From NCBI RefSeq assembly GCF_011040385.1, contig NZ_JAAIKB010000003.1:186001-250000 (forward strand): a stretch of DNA of 64,000 nucleotides, read 5' to 3'. The position numbers and the translations under genes were made by a program. This document shows positions 1 through 5,905 of this stretch, piece by piece (position 1 is the stretch's first letter; each line of letters begins with the position of its first letter). The DNA comes from Falsiroseomonas algicola (GTDB lineage Bacteria; Pseudomonadota; Alphaproteobacteria; Acetobacterales; Acetobacteraceae). Under the pieces are notes generated by a model that was not told the DNA's origin, made no database searches, and saw nothing but the letters and a program-made list of their open reading frames with translations.

Positions 1-798
1 CTGAACGCGGCGGGCTTCGACGTGCTGGTCAGCGACCGCCGCGGCAACGGCATCTCCGGCGGCGTGTCCGGCTTCAACACGGCGGAACAGGCGCGCGACA
101 TCTGGCGGCAATTGCAGCAGCTGGAGACGGGGGATGGCCTCAGGATGCTGACCCCTGACGGCCAGCTGCTGGAAGGCCGCGCCGCCGGCGGCCGGCTGCT
201 GGCCGGCATGGGGGCGGCGGGCATCCCCATCGTCATCGGCGGCTATTCCCGCGGCAGCTACACGACGGCCTGGGCCATGCACCAGAACTTCGTGGAGGAC
301 TGCAACCGCGACCAGCCCGGCACCGCCTGCGCACCGCCGCGCGGCCAGCCCAACATCCGCGGCGCGATCCTCTATGGCCCGAACGCCGGCGGCCTCGGCT
401 GGCGGCTCGCGGGCCATGACATGATCGAGGCGGCGCTGCGCACGGAGCGCAACACCACCTACTACCCGGATGGGGAGGTCTATGCCGGCATCGCGCAATG
501 GCCCGCGCTGATGGTGGTGAAGGGCACCTACGACTACGTGGAGGGCCTGGAAGGCTCCTTCGCCGCCTTCCACCGCGCGCGGGGCCTCAGGGAGATCCAC
601 CTCTTTCGCGGCCCGCACCAGCTCAACACGCAGGCGCCGGAGGCGATGCGCATCGTGGGCGAACGCATGGTCGCCTTCTCCCGCGCCGCGGTGCTGGGGG
701 AGCCCGCGGCGCAAGGCTTCCGCGAACCGCGCGACCTGCGCGACGCGGTGCTGGCCTCGACCCCGATCTGGGGCGCGACGACCGGCGCGGTGCCGTGA
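1..798 (+). CDS. alpha/beta-hydrolase-like protein, 5'-truncated by window edge
   Basis: The reading frame is open from base 1, so the N-terminus lies outside the window. The visible 265 residues contain a nucleophile-elbow-like motif (GGYSRGS, Ser as likely nucleophile), an upstream DRRGNG loop, and a late GPHQL segment whose His could be the catalytic base. These point to a serine-hydrolase-type alpha/beta fold. The CNRDQPG and TACAPP segments suggest an extracytoplasmic, possibly disulfide-bonded loop, but the signal-peptide region is missing. The stop is followed about 55 bases later by an Asp/Glu racemase-family gene on the same strand. The substrate cannot be told from the sequence. Confidence 0.6.
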   Translation: MNAAGFDVLVSDRRGNGISGGVSGFNTAEQARDIWRQLQQLETGDGLRMLTPDGQLLEGRAAGGRLLAGMGAAGIPIVIGGYSRGSYTTAWAMHQNFVEDCNRDQPGTACAPPRGQPNIRGAILYGPNAGGLGWRLAGHDMIEAALRTERNTTYYPDGEVYAGIAQWPALMVVKGTYDYVEGLEGSFAAFHRARGLREIHLFRGPHQLNTQAPEAMRIVGERMVAFSRAAVLGEPAAQGFREPRDLRDAVLASTPIWGATTGAVP

Positions 799-854
799 CT
801 TGAGCGGGAGTTCCGGCCGGGCGTAGCGTGGCGCCGGTCAGCGGAGGATCGCCC

Positions 855-1667
855 ATGAAGATCGGCCTCGTCGGTGCCACCCAGGCCGCGGTGGCGGGGC
901 TCGGCGCCCCCCGCGAACTCGCCGCCATCGCGGCGCCGGGGACGGAGATCCAGGCCTTCCCGACGCGCATGCCGGTCTTCGCGCATACGCCCCTGGAATT
1001 CGCCATGCAGGCGCTGAACACGGTGGAGGCGGGCGTCGCGGCCGCGGCCGCGGGCTGCGACGCGCTGGTGATCAATTCCTTCTCCGACTACGGGATCGCC
1101 GCGCTGAAGGCCGCGGTGGACATCCCCGTGGTGGGGGCGGCGGAGGCGACGCTGCGCTTCGTCGGCACGCTCGGCCCGCGCTTCGCGATCGTCACGGTCT
1201 GGCCGCCCTCGCTCGACTACATGCCGCGCCAGGTGATGCGGGAGGCGGGGGCGGAGGGTGGCTGCGTCCGCATCCGGCATGTGGGGGCGGAGGAGGTGGT
1301 GGCGGGCAGCGCGCGGCCGGATGGCTATGTCAGCGCGCTGCAGAATGGGCAGGGCGACATCCTGGCCCGTATCCAGGCCGCCTGCGACGCGGCGGTGGCG
1401 GAGGATGCGGTGGATGCCATCATCCTCGGCTGCACCTGCATGTCCCCGATCGCGGATCGGCTGAGGGCGGCGGTGCCAATCCTGAACCCGCTGGGCGTGG
1501 CGCTGAAGGTGGCGGAGATGCAGGCGGTGCTCGGCCTGCGTCCGGTGGCGACGGCGCCTCGGCGGCTGCAATCCCTGGCCCGGCTGTCGCAGATGGTGGC
1601 CGCTGGCGCGACGCTGGGAACGGATGGCGACTGTGCCGTCTGCGCGGTGGCCGCCGCTGCCGAATAG
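855..1667 (+). CDS. aspartate/glutamate/hydantoin racemase-family protein, one Cys replaced
   Basis: This is a 270-residue protein of the Asp/Glu/hydantoin racemase superfamily. It starts MKIGLVGATQ and has the second-half motif AIILGCTCMSP with Cys193. In cofactor-independent racemases two cysteines face the substrate; the first normally sits in a CFGDPG-like loop, which here reads NSFSDYG, so Ser75 occupies the Cys position. Members with a single Cys include the arylmalonate decarboxylases, so racemase activity should not be assumed. The ATG at 855 is preceded by GGAGGA at a normal distance; a GTG at 828 would only add an atypical leader. The gene may be co-transcribed with the hydrolase before it and is convergent with the DUF1289 gene. 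Confidence 0.75.
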   Translation: MKIGLVGATQAAVAGLGAPRELAAIAAPGTEIQAFPTRMPVFAHTPLEFAMQALNTVEAGVAAAAAGCDALVINSFSDYGIAALKAAVDIPVVGAAEATLRFVGTLGPRFAIVTVWPPSLDYMPRQVMREAGAEGGCVRIRHVGAEEVVAGSARPDGYVSALQNGQGDILARIQAACDAAVAEDAVDAIILGCTCMSPIADRLRAAVPILNPLGVALKVAEMQAVLGLRPVATAPRRLQSLARLSQMVAAGATLGTDGDCAVCAVAAAAE

Positions 1668-1858
1668 CGGGCGGCAGTGGCCTTTTAGTCACTAAGCCCT
1701 TTTAGCCGGTTCTGCCGATTATGGGCGTTTAGCACCGATTTTCGAGGGCGGCGGCGAAGGTGCCAGGGGGCAGGGCGGGCTGGATGCAGTGCAGGCGCAG
1801 GATGGCCGGAACATAGAGCGAACATAAGGCGCGCTGCAAGTGTTTTCTCCGCGGCCGA

Positions 1859-2065
1859 TCAGCCCTCGGCCCCGCCGCGCCCCAGGGCGGAGAGCCGCGC
1901 CGCGGCTAGGCCGATGATCGCCCGCCGGGCTGCGGCATCGGCCGTCGGCCAGGCCTCGATCTCGGCCAGGGTCCGTCCGCAGCCATCGCAAAGGCCAAGA
2001 TCGGGCCGATAGCGGCAGCTGCGGCGGCAGGGGGAGGCGACCTCCCCATCCGGCGGCTCAGCCAC
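1859..2065 (-). CDS. DUF1289 small cysteine-cluster protein
   Basis: This is a 68-residue protein with the DUF1289 signature SPCRRSC...GLCDGCGRTLAEIEAW. The four cysteines (13, 17, 26 and 29) are spaced like a small metal or Fe-S site, and the family's biochemical role is unknown to me. The start is a GTG that overlaps the stop of the BLUF gene by 8 bases (GTGGCTGA), so the two are almost certainly translationally coupled. The C-terminal half is Ala/Arg-rich and helical. Its coupling to a light/B12 sensor is the notable point, because AppA itself ends in a Cys-rich tail and this protein could supply a comparable redox-sensitive element in trans. That last idea is inference. Confidence 0.75.
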   Translation of the reverse strand: MAEPPDGEVASPCRRSCRYRPDLGLCDGCGRTLAEIEAWPTADAAARRAIIGLAAARLSALGRGGAEG

Positions 2066-3248
2066 GCGCCGCGTCGCCCGCCAGTCGCCGCAGCACGGTA
2101 TCGAGCCCGTGGGCGGTGCCGGACACCGCATCGGCCCCGACCAGCCCGGCCAGCCAGGGGCGCTGCGCGAAGAGGCGCCCCGACAGGCGGATGCGCAGCG
2201 CCTTGTTGGCGGAGGCCTCGCGGAAGCGGCCGAGCCGCCGGCGCAACAGCCCGGCGCCGTCCAGCCGCTCGAAGCTCGGGCTGAGCGACAGGTCGAGCAG
2301 GTCGTAGCGCCCCGCCCGCAGGTGGCGCGCCAGCGCCATGTCGTTCTCCTCGATCTCGAAGCCATGCGCCCAGCCCGACATCCACAGCCATTCGGAGGCG
2401 AGGGTGGCGCCGAGGCCATGCGGTTCCCCGGGCATCGGTGCGACCAGCACGGACGGCAGCAGCGGGCGCGGCGCCACGATCCCCGTGGAACGCCCGAGAT
2501 GCCGGACGAGCGCCTGCAGGCGTCCGAGCGCGATCGTCACCTCCCACTCCGAGAGCGCATCCTCCACCCAGAGGTCGCCCAGGCGGCGCGCGGCAGGTTC
2601 GAAGAGGGTGGCGACATGGCGCCTTCCGTCGCCGCGGCCGGCCGGCAGCGCGATGTCCTCCACCGCGATCCCGGGTTCGCCGAGCAGGGCGAGGAAGCGG
2701 GCTAGGTCCTCCGCGCCGGCCATGACCGGGGTGGTGCGCGGCACGGCGCCCCGGATGAGCGGCAGCAGGGCGGTGCCAGGCTGCGGTTCGGACCCGTCGC
2801 GCGGCGCCAGGCCGAGCGTCGCCATCGTCTCCGTCAGCCGGTCCGGCTCGGCGTGGAGGGCCTCGATCAGCGGTCCCGGCAGGTGCAGCGCGGCGGGTGC
2901 CGCGGCGTCGGCGGCAAGGCGCATGTCCCAGCCGGCGAAGCAGCGCGAGGCGACCGGGCCCTCCGACACCACCTCGATCGAGTCATGCCGGCGATCCAGC
3001 GCGATCGAGCGCATGAGGGTGGCGACGCCGGCGGGTGGGCCTTCCAGCCATTGCAGGTAATGCCCGCGATCCGCGATCAGCAGGCCGGTCACGCCCTCAC
3101 GGTGGTTGCGCCGGCGCGCGGCGGCCAGCAGGTCACCGAGGGGGCCGGCCGCCAGCGGCAGCACGGCGCGGCTGCGATAGACGAGCCGCGTCAGGCGAGT
3201 GGGATGCGGGGTTGCCGTCTGCGAGGCGGGAAGCGCGACCACTGGCAT
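2058..3248 (-). CDS. BLUF photoreceptor with C-terminal B12-binding/SCHIC-like domain (AppA-like)
   Basis: This 396-residue protein has two domains. Residues about 18-115 form a BLUF flavin domain. The key residues are all present: Tyr24 (LVYRS), Asn48 (RRRNHREGVTG), Gln66 (YLQWLEG), Trp107 and Met109 (GWDM). Each sits at a constant +3 offset from AppA Tyr21, Asn45, Gln63, Trp104 and Met106. Residues about 180-385 look like a B12-binding cap plus Rossmann domain of the AppA/PpaA/AerR type, with PGEPHGLG placing His277 as a possible heme or cobalamin ligand. The AppA-type Cys-rich tail is absent. I chose the ATG at 3248 because GGAGGAAG precedes it; the upstream ATG at 3269 has no ribosome-binding site. 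It lies 124 bases downstream of a cobalamin riboswitch. AppA antagonises the repressor PpsR; the same role here is inferred. Confidence 0.85.
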   Translation of the reverse strand: MPVVALPASQTATPHPTRLTRLVYRSRAVLPLAAGPLGDLLAAARRRNHREGVTGLLIADRGHYLQWLEGPPAGVATLMRSIALDRRHDSIEVVSEGPVASRCFAGWDMRLAADAAAPAALHLPGPLIEALHAEPDRLTETMATLGLAPRDGSEPQPGTALLPLIRGAVPRTTPVMAGAEDLARFLALLGEPGIAVEDIALPAGRGDGRRHVATLFEPAARRLGDLWVEDALSEWEVTIALGRLQALVRHLGRSTGIVAPRPLLPSVLVAPMPGEPHGLGATLASEWLWMSGWAHGFEIEENDMALARHLRAGRYDLLDLSLSPSFERLDGAGLLRRRLGRFREASANKALRIRLSGRLFAQRPWLAGLVGADAVSGTAHGLDTVLRRLAGDAARG

Positions 3249-3274
3249 GCACGTCTTCCTCCGGCCCATGGCGG

Positions 3275-3358
3275 CCGGACGGGCATGCGTGCAGGGTCAG
3301 CCGCCGACGGCCTAGAGGCGTCGCGCAGGCCAAGACCCACCCGGCACACCCCGTCCGG
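3275..3358 (-). promoter_or_regulatory. candidate riboswitch expression platform
   Basis: Between the riboswitch and the BLUF start are a 9-bp inverted repeat (minus strand CCGGACGGG at 3358-3350 and CCCGTCCGG at 3283-3275) and a local hairpin CCGGCC-gccatg-GGCCGG that ends against the AGGAAG ribosome-binding site. The second arm of the long repeat shares CCGG with the first arm of the hairpin, so the two structures exclude each other. That is the layout expected for translational control. The role is inferred from pairing only. Confidence 0.45.
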
Positions 3359-3374
3359 TGATCCTCTGTGCCAT
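3312..3374 (-). CDS. possible 20-residue leader peptide at the riboswitch 3' end
   Basis: An ATG directly follows the conserved GGAGACCTGCC end of the cobalamin riboswitch, whose GGAG is well placed as a ribosome-binding site. The frame runs 20 codons (MAQRITGRGV...) to a TAG, about 64 bases before the BLUF start. It could be a leader peptide whose translation the riboswitch gates, or chance, since this ATG position is common at the ends of such riboswitches. No family is recognised. Confidence 0.3.
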   Translation of the reverse strand: MAQRITGRGVPGGSWPARRL

Positions 3375-3565
3375 GGCAGGTCTCCTGGCTCGCGGGTCGG
3401 TACCGGGCCCCGTCTTCCCGGGCCGGGGCCCAGTGACTCTGGTGGAGCCTGATTCGCCGCTCACAGTTGCGGGGGCAGCGACGGCCTGGGCGATGGCCCT
3501 TCCGTCTTCCCTTTTCACCCGGGGCGTGACACCCGGGCACCATTGGCGGGCCGAGCGTCCAGCCA
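3370..3565 (-). promoter_or_regulatory. cobalamin (B12) riboswitch
   Basis: Read on the minus strand, the element carries the conserved blocks of the AdoCbl/cobalamin riboswitch in order. These are a TGAAAAGGGAA block, GCTGCCCCCGCAACTGTGAG, a GGCGAATC segment, GTCACTGGG, a CGGGAAGACGG block, and the terminal GAGCCAGGAGACCTGCC. It precedes the BLUF/B12-binding gene with no other sizeable gene between, so it most likely controls that gene. The 5' boundary is approximate. Confidence 0.95.
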
Positions 3566-3577
3566 TTCAGACGCCGG

Positions 3578-3595
3578 TGTCAAGGAGAATTGACA
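3578..3595. promoter_or_regulatory. TGT-N12-ACA palindrome, candidate PpsR/CrtJ operator
   Basis: TGTCAA-N6-TTGACA is a perfect 6-bp inverted repeat that fits TGT-N12-ACA exactly, the consensus bound by the photosynthesis repressors PpsR/CrtJ. It lies just upstream of the cobalamin riboswitch. Its left arm reads TTGACA on the minus strand and could double as a -35 element, so bound repressor would block the promoter. The match is seen; the binding protein is inferred from the AppA-like gene downstream. Confidence 0.5.
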
Positions 3596-3643
3596 GAAGG
3601 CGTCCGGATCGCGTGCATACGAACGGCACGATCGAGTGACCTG

Positions 3644-3762
3644 CGGCCGGCGAAGCCGGCCGAGGCCGCGACGGGTGCCCATGCGCGTTGCTCCGCAACG
3701 TGCATGGGGTCCCGGAATGCGGCCCGCGGCCAGTGCCGCGAAGCCAAGCCCGCGGAGCGGGC
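3644..3762. repeat. array of four GC-rich hairpins (REP-like intergenic element)
   Basis: Four perfect or near-perfect hairpins follow one another: CGGCCGGC-gaa-GCCGGCCG (3644-3662), a 14-bp stem with a TCC loop (3678-3708), CGCGGC-cagt-GCCGCG (3725-3740) and GCCCGC-gga-GCGGGC (3748-3762). There is no open frame of interest. Together with the riboswitch leader and the terminator next to it, this fills the 570-base gap between the BLUF gene and the TctC-type gene. Confidence 0.6.
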
Positions 3763-3779
3763 GCCGGCGATTGAGGCAG

Positions 3780-3821
3780 AAAAGACGACTACCAACGAGT
3801 CGCTGCAAGCGGCCGTTGGTA
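3780..3821 (-). terminator. probable Rho-independent terminator of the TctC-type pair
   Basis: On the minus strand, directly after the stop of the binding-protein gene, an ACCAACG / CGTTGGT stem with an inner CGCT/AGCG pairing is followed about 7 bases later by a T-rich stretch (TCTTTTTCT). The spacing before the T-run is longer than ideal, hence moderate confidence. Confidence 0.5.
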
Positions 3822-4793
3822 TCACTCGATGCGGATATTGGCCCGGCGCGGCACGGCGGACCATTTCTCCACCTCCGCCAGGTAGAATCGCTGCCAGGCC
3901 TCGCGCTCCATCGGCGCCGGGATCAGGCCGAGGGTCTGGAGGCGCGACGCGACCTCCGGGACCCCCGCGATGCTGGTGAAGGCGGCATGCATGCGGTCCA
4001 GCGCCGCGGCGGGCGTTCCGCGGGGCGCGATGACGCCGAACCAGCTATCGGCCTGCAGCGCCGTGACGCCGAGTTCGGCGAAGGTCGGGACCTCCGGCAG
4101 CAGGGGGCTGCGCGTCGGGCTGGTCACGGCGAGCGCGCGCAGGCGGCCGGCGCGGACATGCTCCGCCACCTCCAGCACGTTGGAGACCATGAAATCGAGC
4201 CGCCCGGCGATGAGGTCCGTCTGCCCCTGTGGCCCGCTGCGATAGGGCACGTGTTCCAGGGTGAGGCCCAGCGCCTCCTTCATGATCTGGTGGGCGGGCT
4301 GCCAGCCGGCCAGCGCGGCGCTGCCGGTCTGCAAGGGGGCGCTGGCGGCGCGGCCGCGGGCGGCGAGCGCGGCCAGGTCCCGGTCCGGTGACCCGGCCGG
4401 CACCACCAGCACATTGGCGGAATTGCCGGCGAAGAAGAGGGCGGTGAAGTCGCCCGCGGTGTCGTAGGGCAGGCGGGCATAGAGGCCGGGCGCCACCGCA
4501 TGGGCGTTCGGGATCAGCAGGATGGTGTGGCCATCGGGTGCCGCCTTGGCCACGCGGTCGGAGGCGATGGTGCCGCCCGCGCCGGTGACGTTCTGCACCA
4601 CCATGGGCTGGCCGAGCAGGGGCTGCATCCGCTCCGCGAAGGTGCGGGCGATGATGTCGGTGGCGCCGCCCGCGCCATAGCCGACGATGAGGGTGACGGG
4701 CTTGTCGGGCCATGGCGCCTGCGCGCGGGCCGGCATCACGGCGATGAGGGGGGCGGCGAGGAAGGGCGAGGCAAGCAGCGATCGGCGCAGCAT
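3822..4793 (-). CDS. TctC/Bug-family periplasmic binding protein
   Basis: This 323-residue protein has a signal peptide (MLRRSLLASPFLAAPL...ARA) and the TctC (Bug) fold signatures PWPDKPVTLIVGYGAGG and DIIARTFAERM near the N-terminus. It also has AAPDGHTIL, EHVPYRSGPQGQ and LPEVPTFAELG, which line the carboxylate-binding cleft. Bug proteins bind organic acids in the periplasm for tripartite tricarboxylate transporters or signalling, but no TctA/TctB membrane genes are nearby. The start lies 5 bases after the stop of a second TctC-type gene, so both are one operon, divergent from the IclR-SMP30 gene. The ligand is probably a sugar acid or related carboxylate, judged from the neighbours. Confidence 0.85.
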   Translation of the reverse strand: MLRRSLLASPFLAAPLIAVMPARAQAPWPDKPVTLIVGYGAGGATDIIARTFAERMQPLLGQPMVVQNVTGAGGTIASDRVAKAAPDGHTILLIPNAHAVAPGLYARLPYDTAGDFTALFFAGNSANVLVVPAGSPDRDLAALAARGRAASAPLQTGSAALAGWQPAHQIMKEALGLTLEHVPYRSGPQGQTDLIAGRLDFMVSNVLEVAEHVRAGRLRALAVTSPTRSPLLPEVPTFAELGVTALQADSWFGVIAPRGTPAAALDRMHAAFTSIAGVPEVASRLQTLGLIPAPMEREAWQRFYLAEVEKWSAVPRRANIRIE

Positions 4794-4798
4794 GCGCG

Positions 4799-5776
4799 TC
4801 ACTCCACCACGATGTTCTGGGCGCGGGCGAGGTCGCGGAAGGTCGCGAGTTCGCGGGCCATGAAGGCGGCGAAGACCTCGGGCTCCGTCTGCTGCGGCAT
4901 CTCGAGGAAGAGCTGCTTGTAGCGGGCGGCGGTCTCCGCGCTGCGGAGGAAGACCTGCGTCTCCTGCGCCAGGCGGGCCAGGATGGGCGCGGGCGTGCCG
5001 GCGGGGGCGGCGAGGCCGTGCCAGGAGGCGAGCTCCGCGCCCGGGTAGCTTTCGTTCAGCGCGGGCAGGTCGGGGTAGTCCGGCATGCGGGCGGGGGCGG
5101 TGGTGGCCAGCGCGCGCAGCCGGCCTTCGCGCAGCAGCTGGGCGGTGGTGGCGGCGACGTCGAAGCTGAGGTCGATGGTGCCGGCGACGAGGGCCTGCAG
5201 CAGCGGCCCGCCGCCATTGAAGGGCACATGCGTCATGCGGATGCCGGCCTTGGCCATGAAGAGCTCGACGCCGAGATGCAGCGAGGAGCCGACGCCGGAG
5301 GAGCCGTAGTTCAGCGCCTCCGGCCGCGCCTTCGCCGCGGCGACGAGGTCCGCGATGGTGCGGACCTCCGGCAGCTTCTGCGGATTCACCAGCACCAGCG
5401 CCGGCGTCACCGCCAGGTTGGAGATCGGGGAGAAATCCTCGATCGGGCGATAGGGCAGGGGGATGCGCCGCACCGCGGGCAGGATGGCGTTGGCGGCGAT
5501 GTTGATGAGGCCGATCGTGTAGCCATCGGGCGCCGCCTTCGCGAGCGCATCCACGCCGATGGAGCTGCCCGCGCCGCCACGATTCTCGATCACGAAGCCC
5601 CGGTTGAAGGCCGCCTGGAAATGCGCGGCGAGCATGCGCCCGACCAGGTCCGCCGCGCCGCCGGGCGGGAAGGGGACGATGAAGCGGACGGGGCGGCTCG
5701 GCCAGGCGTCCTGCGCGCGGGCGACCGCCGGGATGGCGAGCGTGGCGAGGATGAGGCTGCGGCGGGTGGCACGCAT
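4799..5776 (-). CDS. TctC/Bug-family periplasmic binding protein
   Basis: This 325-residue secreted binding protein has a signal peptide (MRATRRSLILATLAIPAVARA) and Bug motifs: WPSRPVRFIVPFPPGG, ADLVGRMLA, KAAPDGYTIG, THVPFNGGGP and the late AAPAGTP. It is the first gene of the minus-strand pair and resembles its downstream partner only as a family paralog. The divergent IclR-type regulator starts 129 bases away across a region with an IclR-like palindrome, so this gene is the likely regulated target. Its substrate is inferred to be the acid or lactone processed by the divergent catabolic genes. No membrane transporter subunits are encoded in the window. Confidence 0.87.
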   Translation of the reverse strand: MRATRRSLILATLAIPAVARAQDAWPSRPVRFIVPFPPGGAADLVGRMLAAHFQAAFNRGFVIENRGGAGSSIGVDALAKAAPDGYTIGLINIAANAILPAVRRIPLPYRPIEDFSPISNLAVTPALVLVNPQKLPEVRTIADLVAAAKARPEALNYGSSGVGSSLHLGVELFMAKAGIRMTHVPFNGGGPLLQALVAGTIDLSFDVAATTAQLLREGRLRALATTAPARMPDYPDLPALNESYPGAELASWHGLAAPAGTPAPILARLAQETQVFLRSAETAARYKQLFLEMPQQTEPEVFAAFMARELATFRDLARAQNIVVE

Positions 5777-5817
5777 GGGGGCTTCCTCCTGGGTGTTCCC
5801 TGCTGGCCTTGCGGGCC

Positions 5818-5832
5818 GTGGAACTTGGTTCC
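5818..5832. promoter_or_regulatory. IclR-type operator palindrome
   Basis: TGGAAC-ttg-GTTCCA is a perfect 15-bp inverted repeat between the divergent TctC-type and IclR-SMP30 genes. It has the length and outer bases of known IclR-family sites (TGGAA...TTCCA), so it is the likely operator of the adjacent regulator. Confidence 0.6.
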
Positions 5833-5852
5833 AGGATATGGACAGGGTCGGG

Positions 5853-5880
5853 CGGGGTCAATCGGGTGTGTCGATGACCC
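5853..5880. promoter_or_regulatory. GGGGTCA-N14-TGACCCC inverted repeat
   Basis: Perfect 7-bp arms are separated by 14 bases, ending 26 bases before the IclR-SMP30 start. It could be a second operator or a leader hairpin of that gene. Function is not established. Confidence 0.35.
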
Positions 5881-5905
5881 CCACCCGTGCCAGCGAAGGA
5901 AGGCC

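Noticed and set aside
1668-1858. possible small gene or terminator between the convergent racemase and DUF1289 genes
   Set aside because: The region is locally AT-richer with two CCTTTTAG repeats, but no convincing frame, stem or ribosome-binding site is visible.
3312-3566. 84-residue frame across the riboswitch
   Set aside because: Most of it overlaps the conserved aptamer sequence; only the last 20 codons after the aptamer remain as a possible leader.
5018-5905. upstream extension of the IclR-SMP30 frame by about 296 codons
   Set aside because: The extension runs antisense through a TctC-type gene; the ATG at 5906 has a good ribosome-binding site and matches the usual IclR N-terminus.
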